Source: Macrolepiota albuminosa
Lineage: Eukaryota; Basidiomycota; Agaricomycetes; Agaricales; Agaricaceae
Direction: 5' to 3'
Assembly: GCA_027475525.1 (NCBI GenBank)
Contig: JAMWFC010000108.1
Coordinates: 559,811-623,810 of the forward strand
Length of the DNA stretch: 64,000 nucleotides
Below are positions 11,465-22,599 of the stretch, piece after piece. Under the pieces are notes generated by a model. That model worked only from the letters and a program-made list of their open reading frames with translations, did not search any database and was not told the origin of the DNA. Within the stretch, counting starts at the first letter, position 1. Every line of letters begins with the position of its first letter. A program made the translations under genes and the position numbers.

Positions 11465-12206
11465 ACGTGTTCTTTTAAAGCTCCCGGAACAACTCAAAAG
11501 TTATTGGAAAAAATGGCAAGAGAATGTCAACGAGAAGAATTCAATCTCAATCAACGAAGTAGCATGAAACAACATCATCAAAACTTTATCTCAATCCTTG
11601 CACATCGTCCTGCATGTTACTACTTCTCAGCCACAACCTGTCCACCAGCAAATTGACCTTGGAAAGGAGGAACCAGCTACTTGTATCAAACCCTGGCAGA
11701 TTTCAACTGCCCTTGGCCATCATTCTATCCAGCAGTCTGTTATCCAATATTATTATGGGGAACGTCCTCCTCCTCCAAGTCGCTTGGACAAGGGCAAGAA
11801 GCGTGCTGCTCCTGAAGGTGTCAATATAGATGACCATAATTCCATCGTCAAGATATCCAAACGAAAACCTCGATCATGTCCAAGGTGTCATCAAGTTGAT
11901 TGTGATGGTGCTTTTCGAAGCCATCCATGCAACTGATTGAGCCTCTTGTATGCTTGTCTTGAGAGTTATATAGAACGTACGTGTATTATAGAAACAGTGC
12001 ATGTAGTCGGCTAATCTAGTACCATACATCTTGTTACCATAAAACCTCAAATGTCACGGTTGACCCATACTCAGAAATGAAAGCTGTACATAAGGTGCAA
12101 AAGCTTTAAATGGGTGAGCTTGGAATGACTTTCCAGAGAGTCTCTTCTCCTCTCCCTCGATTTAATTTTATTTAATTTTGATTTAATTTCACTTAATTCG
12201 GCGTCC

Positions 12207-12230
12207 ATGTACAACTATAATTTGTGAGCC
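12207..12230 (-). repeat. right terminal inverted repeat of the transposon
   Basis: The reverse complement starts GGCTCACAAATTATAG and matches the left end imperfectly. The same end occurs at 5815-5838 in copy 1. Confidence 0.45.
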
Positions 12231-15200
12231 GACAATCCAATGAAAAGATGTCATACACACACGTTACCTGTGTGACTTAAGGATCTATCTATTTTTATTT
12301 TTTTGGAGGAGCAGTTAGGTAGCAATCAACAACTAACAACATAGGCCATAGCTATTTGTGAACTCCTTGAACCCCATGAACCATGTCACACTGTAAAGTA
12401 GCAAAGTAAATAAGTACATATGACCTATATATGACTTAACAGTGTATGATGTGTATATCATAGGATATACAACTATTGTGCCATACTCAAAGTTCGCAAC
12501 AATGTTCAAGTAGTTTTCCTCAACTAATAATAACATAGGACCTTATTGTTGTGTCATTTTCTCAATGTCTATTGTCAACAATGGAGGCTATAAACACACT
12601 CTGCTGTAATACATATTGACATTCCTCTTGGTTACATTCATTGTAGTTACAAGTTACATTGATTATAAGTTGAAGAATATGAGACATTAAAAAAAGGTGT
12701 ATAACATGGCTATCTTGCCCACTCTCATGCAATGACTGAGTTCCATGTATATTTGTTGCCTCCTGCTACAGCTCTTTATTCAGTAGAATTTTTTGTGGCA
12801 TTGACTTTCTATTGTATTCAGAAATTGAAGTATTTCAGAATTATTACTGACTGCTCTCTGTTCTCCTATGTTTTTAACACAGATGTACCAGCCAATGCTT
12901 TTGCAATATTGATACTTTCAGATGACATTGTTCTACTACTTGAATGTATCCTTGCTATCTCATACAATATAGAGGCAGCTTATAATCAAGGATGGTGTTC
13001 TATCACAGTTAATTTTAAGTCTGAAAAGAAAAATTATAGGCATATTGATGCAAAATGAAAGTTTTTAATTTATTATAAGTTGCTCAAGTGAAATTGGGCA
13101 AAACTTAGGTTTAAAGTTGAAAACTTCAATTCACAAAGTTCTGGAGGTTTTAGTTACATGTGCACACATTGTAAAAGTGTTTTATAAGTTTAATTGATTT
13201 ATTTGAATGAAAACAAAAGTTATCACTCAAGATAGGCTCAAAAAGTGTTATTACTAAATGCCCAAAGACAATCTATTTGCTGCTGGCCTAAGACATCCAC
13301 TCTCTGGGGACTCTGAGCTGTAGCATGGTGATTGCTTGCCCAACTCCCTCTGGAATCTCACTCTTCTTATATGTATCCCTCCAATGCACAGACCACAGCT
13401 TGTTTTGCATGTTATAGCTCTAGTTTGTTGTGTTGCCATGCCCAGATGTTTAGTTGTTGCATCCAGGTCTGGGGGCTTGGGTATGGCTCTGCTGATACTT
13501 GGTGTGCATAGTTACTTTATTTTCTAGCTGAACTCTTTCTCTTCTGCTGGGCTACATCTTTTCCCCTCTCTTTTGTTGACTTTTCCTCTGTTTGTTCCCG
13601 TCTCCTTGTTTTGTAGCAGTAGCCAGTCATATTAACAGGTTGAAGACAAGTTCTTTGTCAAAGTTTTGGAGTCAGATAAAAGTTTGATGGCTCAATGATG
13701 TCAGTCCAATCTTGAAGTGTGATTCAAGATCTCATCTTTTGCTGAGCACTGCCACTTATTGGCTATTTCCATGCCAATCAATCTTTGATTGTTTCTTACC
13801 ATGTGCTCACTGCTCTAGAGGCTGGCTTTGTCTCTTTTTATATAGTTTTCAGGGTATATGTTGTAAGGTTGCCCTGCATCTACAGTTTTCAATGTATGCT
13901 TACAGTTTTCAGCATTTTTGATAGGTTATTTGGTGTTTTATTTCTCTCTTTGTCTGTCTTGAGAAAGGCAGACATATCAATATCTACTATTTTTCAAAAG
14001 TAATTTGGGTTTCTCCTTCTTAATGCATTTTACTTTAAGAGTAAAGCTAATTCATAAATTAAATCAACTTGTTTAAGAGCATTTGTATCAATCAGTCCAT
14101 TGTTAAAACTCTTCACAGCTTGTGCAACATATTTCAAGTCTAGGCCTGCTGATTCTGAGTGAGCTTGATCATTTCTTGGCTCAATTTATATTTTCTCATA
14201 TTTCAGGAATTCAGATTGATCATGTTCCTCTATAGAGATTGGGTGATTTTTTAAATGAGATCTACATCAATGAGGATGTCATGAATTCTCTCACTTAAAT
14301 CACTTATCTTGCTTGTGGTGCAACCTCTCAGCTTCCATACAGCTCACTATTTTATTTATATCTTTCAACTCATTTTTTGACCAATGTAAGGCTTCTTCAT
14401 TGCCATGGCACAGTTCTAAGTATATCAGTCCTGAGTTACATGCTCTACAATATCATGTTTGAAATCCCAATATAAAGCTAATTGCATTTTTATTCTGCAT
14501 AAATAAACATTACTCAGCATTTGTTCTGACTTTTAGCATGCAAACTTTTTCAGCTCTTGTGCTGACCTGCTGTATTAAAAATCCTTCATTGTGTTCTTGT
14601 TGAAACTTGATTTTCTCTACCAACACCTATCAACAAGCCCAGGCAGTTGTAGTAAGACTGCTCATGACTTTGTCATAATATGTTTGAAAAATTCTAGTAG
14701 GAAGGAGTCAATTTGATGGTTGAGAACTGTAAGAATGACCTCTAAAGACTATGGCTTAGTCACATAGCTGGCAGAGGGAGATCTAAAGAGAACAAGTCTA
14801 GAGATTCCCTATGCCAGAATTGACACTTCTGGGGCCTCTGAAGCATGGGAAACAACTGTACAGAACAACAAAACCTTAAAAAACAAATTGACTAAAAAAA
14901 CAAGTGCATAAATAGGGGGCAAACTCTGGCAAACTCTGGCTTATGTAAGCAGTCTGTATGTGGTGTTGAAGAGGCCACACTTGTCTGAATGATAGCTAAA
15001 GAACCAGAGCACTTCCAAGGCTAAAGGTAGTAGTAATAGATAGTGTTAAAAGAATAGAAACAGTAAAATGAAAGAATGACAGAAGAAATAAGAAAATAAA
15101 TGAAAGGAGAGTGAAAGAGGAAAGAAATGAGGAATCTCCTGACAAGAACTACCTCATCACAGCTGCAAGATAAATGGCTTTGCAATATATCTACTATCAC

Positions 15201-18200
15201 AAGATTGCATGTGATACTTTGTCAGTATATATCTTTTTATTACTAATTATTCACTTTATTCACACATTTTTAGATGTCAACTGGAACAAATAGCTTTTTC
15301 TACTTATACATTGTTATAACATGTTCATTCTCTTAGTATAATATGCTTCTCTGTCACTTGTAATCTATAATTCATAATGATTATTTTCAGGGCTCTCATC
15401 CTATTCATGCTTTTATTATGTTTAGTAGTTGCTATCTATTAGCATCCAAAGACAAGCATTTCATTACTAGTCCCTCTTATTGGCTGTTTATCTATATTCA
15501 AATCTGATTCTATTAGTATCTATCCATTGCATAAAATCATTGTTATTTCAAATAATAATGATAATCTCTGAGTCTCTAACCTGTAAAAAAGTACAATTTT
15601 AGCCTTTTAAGAGATTTCTATCACTATCAGAACAACATATCATAGTCTTTAGTGATATTTCTACTGTTGGAAGTACCTACAAGACATAGAAAGAGAGGCA
15701 GGATATTGTCTACCATTACTAGAAATCACTTAGTCATAAATGGATCAAGCATCAGAGTAAGACCAATAAAGAAGGCATTGTCACTCATATCATCCTCTAA
15801 TGCAATGAACAATCTGAACACAATTTTGTAGAACTATACAAAGTATTTTAGGCTTAGTATTTAGACATGACAATGTGTAAACAACTATATTAACCTATAA
15901 ATCAATATAGCTACAGAAATAAGTAAGTATTGAGGCATTGAAATAATAAGTAAGTTATACACCTTTGGTGTTTAGACACAACAGTGTGCAAATGATTAAA
16001 GCTGTGGTTTGAGTACTTATATAGTTTGTATAAAAGAAATAAGATTTGATGAAAAGTATAGCAAATAAATAAAAATGAAGAATATACATAGTGACATAAA
16101 ATAACAGAATAATCAAGAAGTAATAACAATCAATAACTAGTCTTGTGTCAATAGAGTCATATTTTTAAAAAAAATTCCAAGCATTTACATTTTCATTCAT
16201 ATATCTAGTTAGATTCTAACTCCTGTCTATTAGATCTAAATATAGTGTGCAGAAAAATGCTATTGAGATTATAAAATTATAACCTTTTGAATATACTTTA
16301 AGATATAAATATATATAAATAATAAATGAAAAATAAATAAAGTCCTATGTAACAAGCCTTCTTGTTACATATCTCTCTTATGAGACTATTATAGTCTCAT
16401 AATAATATAGTAGTATATAATATTATTAAAGTAAGGATAGTCAAATTAGATAAAAATAAAAATAAGAAGTATTCTGACAAAGAAAGCCAAATTGGCCTAT
16501 TAATAAATAAAAGTAAACTATAAATAGCAAAATGAAACAAAACAAGCCAAAGAAAAATATCAGCTAGACAGTTTCAAACAAAAAGAGGCTAAGAAGAGGA
16601 AATAAGACAAAAACCAGTAAAACATTATAAAACTATAAAGGCTGAGAGGAGAAAAAACACAAGGACCAGCAAAACATTATAAAACAGAATAGCTCAAAAA
16701 AAAAGACACTGGAATATAGAGAAGAGAGAGCAAAAAAACAAGCAACACATAATCAAAAGTCAGATCTGAAAATTTCCCTGCCATTGCTTGCAGACTATAA
16801 AGCCACTACTGAAGTAGCAGGAAGCTCTGCAATGCCCTGAAATGTGTGAATACTGCTATGTTGATGTCAGAAAAATGAGAATGCATAGAAAAGAATAGCT
16901 AACAATGCACTATTAGTTTCTACTGTCAGGGAACATTCTTTTTTGACCCTCCTTTTCTTTTTCCAATGCTTCTCCAGCTACCTCTGCTATAAATTTTCTT
17001 TATGCATTTATTCAAGCCTTAACTACTCATACAACTTTTAGGATTCTAGGTGCATTCATTTTCTGTTCATAATTCACTTAGTGTCTGACTCTTCAATGAA
17101 GCTACTTCCACTTTTGAACAATTTCTGAGTTTTCACTGTTTTGAGTGAGTGTTGATGGTTTTTAATGTTTTGCACAGTAATTTCTATGCATATATAGCCT
17201 TGAAAGCATTATATTTGGCATAGGAAGTCCTCAGAGTTGTTCTCTTTGGATCTCTCTCTGCCAGATGTGTAGCTATGCTTGTACAATCTTAGATAGTACT
17301 GAATATACCTTTGATCTCTTTCTGTCAGCTGTGTAACTTATCATATCCTCCAGAGGTTGTCTTTATACCTACTGCTATGATTGTAAGAACAAAGGAGATA
17401 GAAGTCTGCTCTATTGCAGATACTGCAGAGAGAGAGGACTGGGCTATGCTAGATGCTGCTTTTCTCAAGAAGTTATTTCATCAGCATGATGATCTGATTG
17501 TGAGAGTTGTAGATCTCTGCTGCTTCTTCAACTGACAGAGGCTAGCTCAGTAAGGGCTGGTGGAAGGTTATGATGTAAGGAGGGAGATATGCTGATGAAG
17601 CAACTATCTGGAGCTCTGGAAAGCAGAAATTCATAATTGGCATACAAACCATAGACACTAAGGATAGATTAAATAGCAATCTAAATTAATGTGTAATGTA
17701 CTGATTCTAATCTATCATGAACCATGAGTGCATTGTGAAATGCCTTTATAAATAAAGAAGCTACAAGCACAGTGTGAAATGACAAGGTTATTAATGCTGC
17801 TACTGCTTTGTTTTCTCTCATTGTCCTGATTTACTACTTATAAATCTGTGAGTGGCTAGCATGTGATGAGTGTGAAGGGTTGGCATATAGTTCTTCACCT
17901 GAATTCACCCCAGGCGATTCAACTTCACTTTACCAAATCTAACATGATTTTTTTTCTATTCAGATTGTGGTGTAAGTACCATTGAAATACTATTTCAAGT
18001 TTGGTTACAATATTTTCTTTATAATTTTGATAGAAACATTCAAATAAAATAAATTTTGAAATCAATTGGATTATTTTTACTATGTGTTTATAGTATTTTT
18101 GTCAGGAACATGAAAAAGATTGCAGTGATGATACCCAAATTGAGCTAGGGAGCACTATCACTAGTACAGCTACTTAGTCAATATTGCTTTGGGCATGCTA

Positions 18201-19107
18201 AGTATTTGAGAGAGTCCCAGACAGATCCCAGAGAACACACAGTAAGCAAGAAGTTGGTGGCAAGGAAAGTGGGTGATTGAAGATGAAAATAGTGGGATAC
18301 AATCCCTTACTGCTAATTTTATAATGTGCTACTAACAAAAAGTAAGTATTTATAGTAAAAGAAGTTGGCCATTGCTAAGAAGCTAAGCCTTGCCAAAGAG
18401 TGATGAACTGGTAAGAATGTAAATAAATGCCATGAATTAAACTATATGGTAAAAAGGTCCACAATCATGCTGTCTGTCTGAGTCAGCAAGGTGCTAGGCA
18501 ATGTCATGTGCCAAGGTGAAACTCTAAGCTATCTGTCATGAAAATACTTCATTATTCTGTTCTGTGAGCACTGCCAATGGCTAAGAGCATTATTTTACAT
18601 TGACTGATGCCAAGTGTCTATGTCCATGTATAGCCATGGAGTGCCAGTGGCAAGGTGCAACAAGGTGTCAACAGTAGTGCTAAGAATAGGTGATGCTATA
18701 AAAAGTGGTCCTGGAGTAATTGAAGGCTTTAGCTGCAAGTTATTGGTGTAAAAATATGCAAAAATTAGTTCCTGAAGCACTAAGATGTGCTGCTCCTAGT
18801 GGTACCAATGGGCCCATGGTGAGGTGCTGGTATTGTTGCTATTTGTGGACATCCATAATTGGTGCTTATCAGTGGATAAGAAAATATAAGTTTATTACAA
18901 GAGATCTTGAGCTTGGCTGGAACAGGATTATAAAGTCTGAATAGAGCAAAACAAGATCAACTGTATTGATTGCCTGATATACAATAGCAAATATATGGAG
19001 CTTTTCTAAATAAAAGAAAAATGAGTAAGACAATCTAAGTTAAATAGGGAATAAGGAGAAAGAATGGAGTAATAACATATTAGAAGTTGGATAGAGTACA
19101 TGAATAT
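12231..19107. other. AT-rich, CpG-depleted gene-free stretch
   Basis: No supported gene. Only short random open frames occur on either strand. Reading line by line, I find only two or three CG dinucleotides between about 12.5 and 19.4 kb, against plentiful TG and CA. This is the pattern left by deamination of methylated cytosines in old silenced transposons. Scattered words such as GCTAAGAAGCTAAGCCTTGCC (18375-18400 area) hint at decayed copies of the gypsy LTR. Boundaries are approximate. Confidence 0.8.
16349..16402. repeat. two adjacent perfect hairpins in the AT-rich region
   Basis: GTAACAAG-CCTT-CTTGTTAC (16349-16368, 8-bp arms) is followed 9 bp later by TTATGAGACTA-TTA-TAGTCTCATAA (16378-16402, 11-bp arms). 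No gene is beside them. They may be a transposon end; function unknown. Confidence 0.6.
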
Positions 19108-19384
19108 TGTTGGAAGACATTCCACAAAGCTACAGTAGCTTAATAGAATGTCTCTCAACATAAAGTAAATCTGACTCATCTGTTTGGTAGACTCCCCCCT
19201 CTGTCCTAGAAATGCCAAGGTCAGTAGCCATGTGCTAGTGATGTTTCTCCCAACCCTTATCAAATTTGGGCTCAAAGGCTTCATGCCAGGATATTGCCCC
19301 TATCTGGGATCAATCCACTGCCTTCTAGGTTGGTCAGGTTTACTTTATGTTGGGAGACATAGTTTAGTGGAATGTCTCTCAACA
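19108..19384. mobile_element. small TIR element or solo LTR with 5-bp target duplication
   Basis: 277 bp from TGTTGGAAGACATTCC to GGAATGTCTCTCAACA, flanked by AATAT on both sides (19103-19107 and 19385-19389). The ends are inverted repeats, and each carries a second inner copy of the motif (near 19146-19160 and 19349-19361), so the inverted homology extends about 60 bp inward with one gap. The TG..CA ends and 5-bp duplication also fit a short solo LTR of a copia-like element. It lies at the edge of the CpG-poor region. Confidence 0.6.
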
Positions 19385-19848
19385 AATATTAGGAGGTAGA
19401 CAACAAGAGTGGGTACTCAGTAATTATATAGGATTTCGGAATGGACTTAGCTAGGGATCTTGACAATTTTGTCAAAGAACATTGTTCCCTGCATCCTGAC
19501 AACCTCTTAGCAAGTCTTGGCCGGAGATCTCTGGTGCTTACGTGTTTGCCACCTGTTCCACCTGTTTTCATTGGTCTGTTATGCCATATTATTCCTCAGG
19601 CTAATTATGTTTCACTTATTTGAAGGCTGTCAGATTACATAGAAAAAATATAATTATGACAATGGGTTATATCGCCAATGAAGCACTCAGCACGTTAGTT
19701 TCCTGGAACTACAGGTCTCACGCGATGCATGACCAGATAGCCGTTTCGTTGACTTGTATAAATCTCTTGAGGATTTGGTAAACAATGAAACTATTAAATA
19801 ATTCTATCGTACATTAATCGAGTCTCCTGAGTAAAGATTAAAAGAAAA

Positions 19849-22188
19849 TTAAGCTAGATTGGCATCAGGGTTAACGGCATCAAAGGCGGGACAAAGTGCA
19901 TCCCAAGACGCTAGGTCCGTGTTTAAGTAAAATTCAGTATAACAAAGAGAAATGAATCTTACACGGAGGATAAAATTGAGCAACATCTGGCACGTCTTCT
20001 GCGAATACGATAGCGAGACCACTGGAGAGGAAATATATTCAGAACAAGCAATGCCACATATGTAATGAACATACCCTTGTAAATGCCAATCTATATGACT
20101 GTCCAGTTGTTTTGTAAACGGCAATTCAAGAAAACTTTATAAATCAACCCACCAATGGAAAATCCAAGGACCAGGGTTGTCCGTCGTGAATCGAATTGTG
20201 ACGTTGTCAGAACCGAAACCAGTAGAAACAACATCACGTCGAACCTGCGGGACGGGTGAGTTCAGAACCTAAAAAATCAAGGTATCATACGAACAGGAGT
20301 CTCAAAGTTGTAGGTTGAATTCCCGGCACTTCGAATAACGGAGAAACTATGCTGTGTCATCATGATTAGTATTCAACTAAATAGGGCAAACACGATATGG
20401 TACCCCATGGAGATGGAAGGGGTGCTGAGAAAGTCAGCTCAATGACGTTTCTTTAAAAAGAAACCAATGTACACCTACAGGAGATCCAGGAGAACCTCCA
20501 GGAATGGAAACTTCGACGACCTTGTTTCTAGGCAGGGTAAAGACGGCTCCAGATGGAAGAAGCTCTTGAGCACTTTTCGCGCCGCTAAGAATTTGAAGAA
20601 GTACAGGCACTGTGGGCGGGATGAACTGAGCGCCATTGATAGTGAACTGAAACTTGGGACGGTCGAACCCGATGGCGAGGTTGAGATCAACGTCGGCAGC
20701 TCCTGGAGTAGGAACACCGGGCGCAGCGGGGTCGTCAAGAGGACGTAGGTCAGTCTCAAGGAGTGGGATGGAACTGGAGGTCTGAGTGCTTTTTGGATCT
20801 TGCACGGGTGCATGCTTGTAGCGCAGGATAGCAGAGTTTATGCCTCCATCAAACGTCGCGTTTACAGAGTTGGGGAGCGCGCGAATCCAATAATTATCAA
20901 TGGACTGGTTGGCATTCAGAACAAACGAATAACGTTGGCCGGCAAAGATCTGGATAGAATCAACAATCAGGGGCTGTACGTTGTTCCCGTCGACTTCGAT
21001 GATTGTCTAAAAAATATAAGGTCAAGAGAGCTACATATTACAAACTTCTAGCTATTCAACTCACCATCGTATGTCCATCAATAGAGAAGACGAAGTTTGG
21101 ATCGCATGAAATGGAGACAAGGCGGAAGCGATATCTTCGACCTTTAGTAACAGAGATGACAGCAAGAGGTGAGGAAGGGCCGCCAACGTAACGGCCCTGG
21201 CCGTTGATTAGCGTAGCATCAGACTCGGGAAGAGAACCGGCTTCGAGAGAGCGAAAAGTTTCGGGGGCAGGAACGTGATACCTGCGATTTTAAGTTAATA
21301 AAGGAATAAATAATTCATTGAGATTTGACGTACCAGTCAGCGAGCGTGATCACCGTATCATCTTTTCGAAGGAAATCAGTTACTGATACACCCCGAGTAA
21401 CGTAAATATGCCAAACCGTTATCAACATCATATCTAGAACAATACATGATTCAAATTAGCGATTGTATTATCAATTGGTCATGAGAAGACTCGCAATTTT
21501 TTATGAGGGTCGTGGGGATCATAAATAACGAACACTCCTCGGAGACCATCACAATATTGAGTGGCTGAAATAAGCGCATGAGCCACGATGAATCGTATCG
21601 TGAAACGCACATACAATAATGCGAATGGTACCAAAACGTCCCAGCCTGATCGGGGACCTTGAAATCGTATAGGAACGACTGTCCAGGTATGATCGGGCAT
21701 TGCGTTACGCCAACTGGACCGTCGGCCCAAGGAGTATTTGACTGGAATAATCCATGCCAATGCTAGAGAGAGCTCCCATAAGCCTGAGATGGTACCGGAA
21801 GAAGAGCAAATCTGACAATGCTCGTCGCCCTCAGCATTGAACTATCGGTGAGAGAGTCAATGACATTAAGTTTGAAGCTGGCGCCCTTAGAAGCATAACT
21901 TTAGTGTCTGTCGGGTGTAAATTTGCATGAGCGGGAATTGGATGTCACCTTGTTTCCAGTGATGAGAGGACCAGGAAAACTTGCATCTTTAGGAGTCTTC
22001 CCAGCTAGTACAGCCCTACAAAGTAGCAAGGACATAAGTCATAAATGATGGATTGGCCCCGAGGCTTACGATCGACTGAGGCCATCGGGTGAGATGACCT
22101 TATTTACAATGTGCAGGTTCGTACTCGGCCCAATCGCGCCACACGTAATGGAAAGAAGAGAGATGACGAAGAGAGCGGAGGATCGCAT
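19849..22188 (-). CDS. laccase (multicopper oxidase, AA1)
   Basis: A secreted blue copper enzyme that oxidises phenols and reduces O2 to water. Start at 22188 opens a signal peptide ([20 protein letters not shown]). Many 50-65 nt introns; stop at 19849-19851 after DANLA. Copper motifs are complete: HWHG, WYHSH followed after an intron by [19 protein letters not shown], and HCHIDWHL spread over two small exons. The residue ten after the ligand Cys is Leu, a low-to-medium redox class ligand. [12 protein letters not shown] and [15 protein letters not shown] are typical laccase text. The intron starting at 21494 seems to use a GC donor where the paralogue at 61 kb has GT. A TATAAAAG box lies at 22250-22257. 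No broken frame; expected length about 510-520 aa. Confidence 0.93.
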
Positions 22189-22249
22189 TTCTTAGCCGAA
22201 AGTGAAAGATAGCTTTTCGGCACTGCGAACTCTTGTACTTCTTGTAACC

Positions 22250-22257
22250 CTTTTATA
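22250..22257 (-). promoter_or_regulatory. TATA box of the laccase gene
   Basis: TATAAAAG on the minus strand, about 60 nt upstream of the laccase ATG, at normal spacing for a fungal core promoter with a short leader. Confidence 0.6.
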
Positions 22258-22599
22258 CTTGCACTGGTATACCATCCTGATATAAAAAGAAAGGTATGCA
22301 TCAGGGTCCCGCCCGGGTCCAGACAGTGTCATCTCAATAAAGGATTACTTCCATGAAGGGCGAAATGGTGCTCCTATTATTGTTCCTAATACCTCGGAAC
22401 CCTGCAGAGAAATCAACATGGGGTTATCCAACGCCGAATAATGGTAAGAAAAGCAAAAGCGCTGGGCGTGGGTGGCCCAGCTGTCTGGCGCTCGCCAAGT
22501 GGCTTAGAGTGTATAGGTGTGTCGGCTGTCAGTTATCGCGCAAAATGATGTTGCTGAGATTGGAAATTGAACGTTTAAACCATCCTCAACAGTCGGACG

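Larger units (their letters stand above)
6065..11936 (+). pseudogene. AT-hook transposase-like protein with embedded 3'-5' exonuclease domain (decayed)
   Basis: Spliced model: 6065-6230, 6283-6437, 6495-6648, 6706-6837, 6886-7874, 7932-8435, 8489-9995, 10043-10498, 11481-11936, about 1500 codons. The N-terminus has two AT hooks (RGRGRPRGSK, GPVGRPRK), then TPAPSS repeats and an acidic region. A Cys-rich domain (CYDC, CPDC) and an RNase H-like transposase core follow: LQIDHSFK (Asp at 7860) and GAIMTDMPR (Asp at 8130). Next comes an RNase D/WRN-like exonuclease: IDMEW (DxE, 8343-8351), RINADLKRL, YAALDVYATW. After it come GTNGIEGG (Glu at 9888) and a C-terminal CPRCHQVDC knuckle. It resembles mushroom proteins I associate with Pfam DUF6729. 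Five in-frame stops (TGA 6744, 7080, 10202, 11565; TAG 8256) and a frameshift near 9670-9690 break it; all splice sites look usable. Confidence 0.75.
5845..12230 (+). mobile_element. DNA transposon-like element, transposase/exonuclease family, copy 2
   Basis: A 6.39-kb unit with imperfect terminal inverted repeats of about 24 bp (5845-5868 and 12207-12230), both starting GGC when read inward. It holds one spliced gene (6065-11936) and a solo LTR in its last intron. CAATCC occurs just before the left end (5839-5844) and again 2 bp after the right end (12233-12238), a possible but imperfect target duplication. The gene is broken, so this copy is non-autonomous now. Confidence 0.6.

Noticed and set aside
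12732..14003. Frames of 60-108 codons in the AT-rich block
   Set aside because: Composition follows the AT-rich, CpG-free background; no splice-linked partners or motifs.
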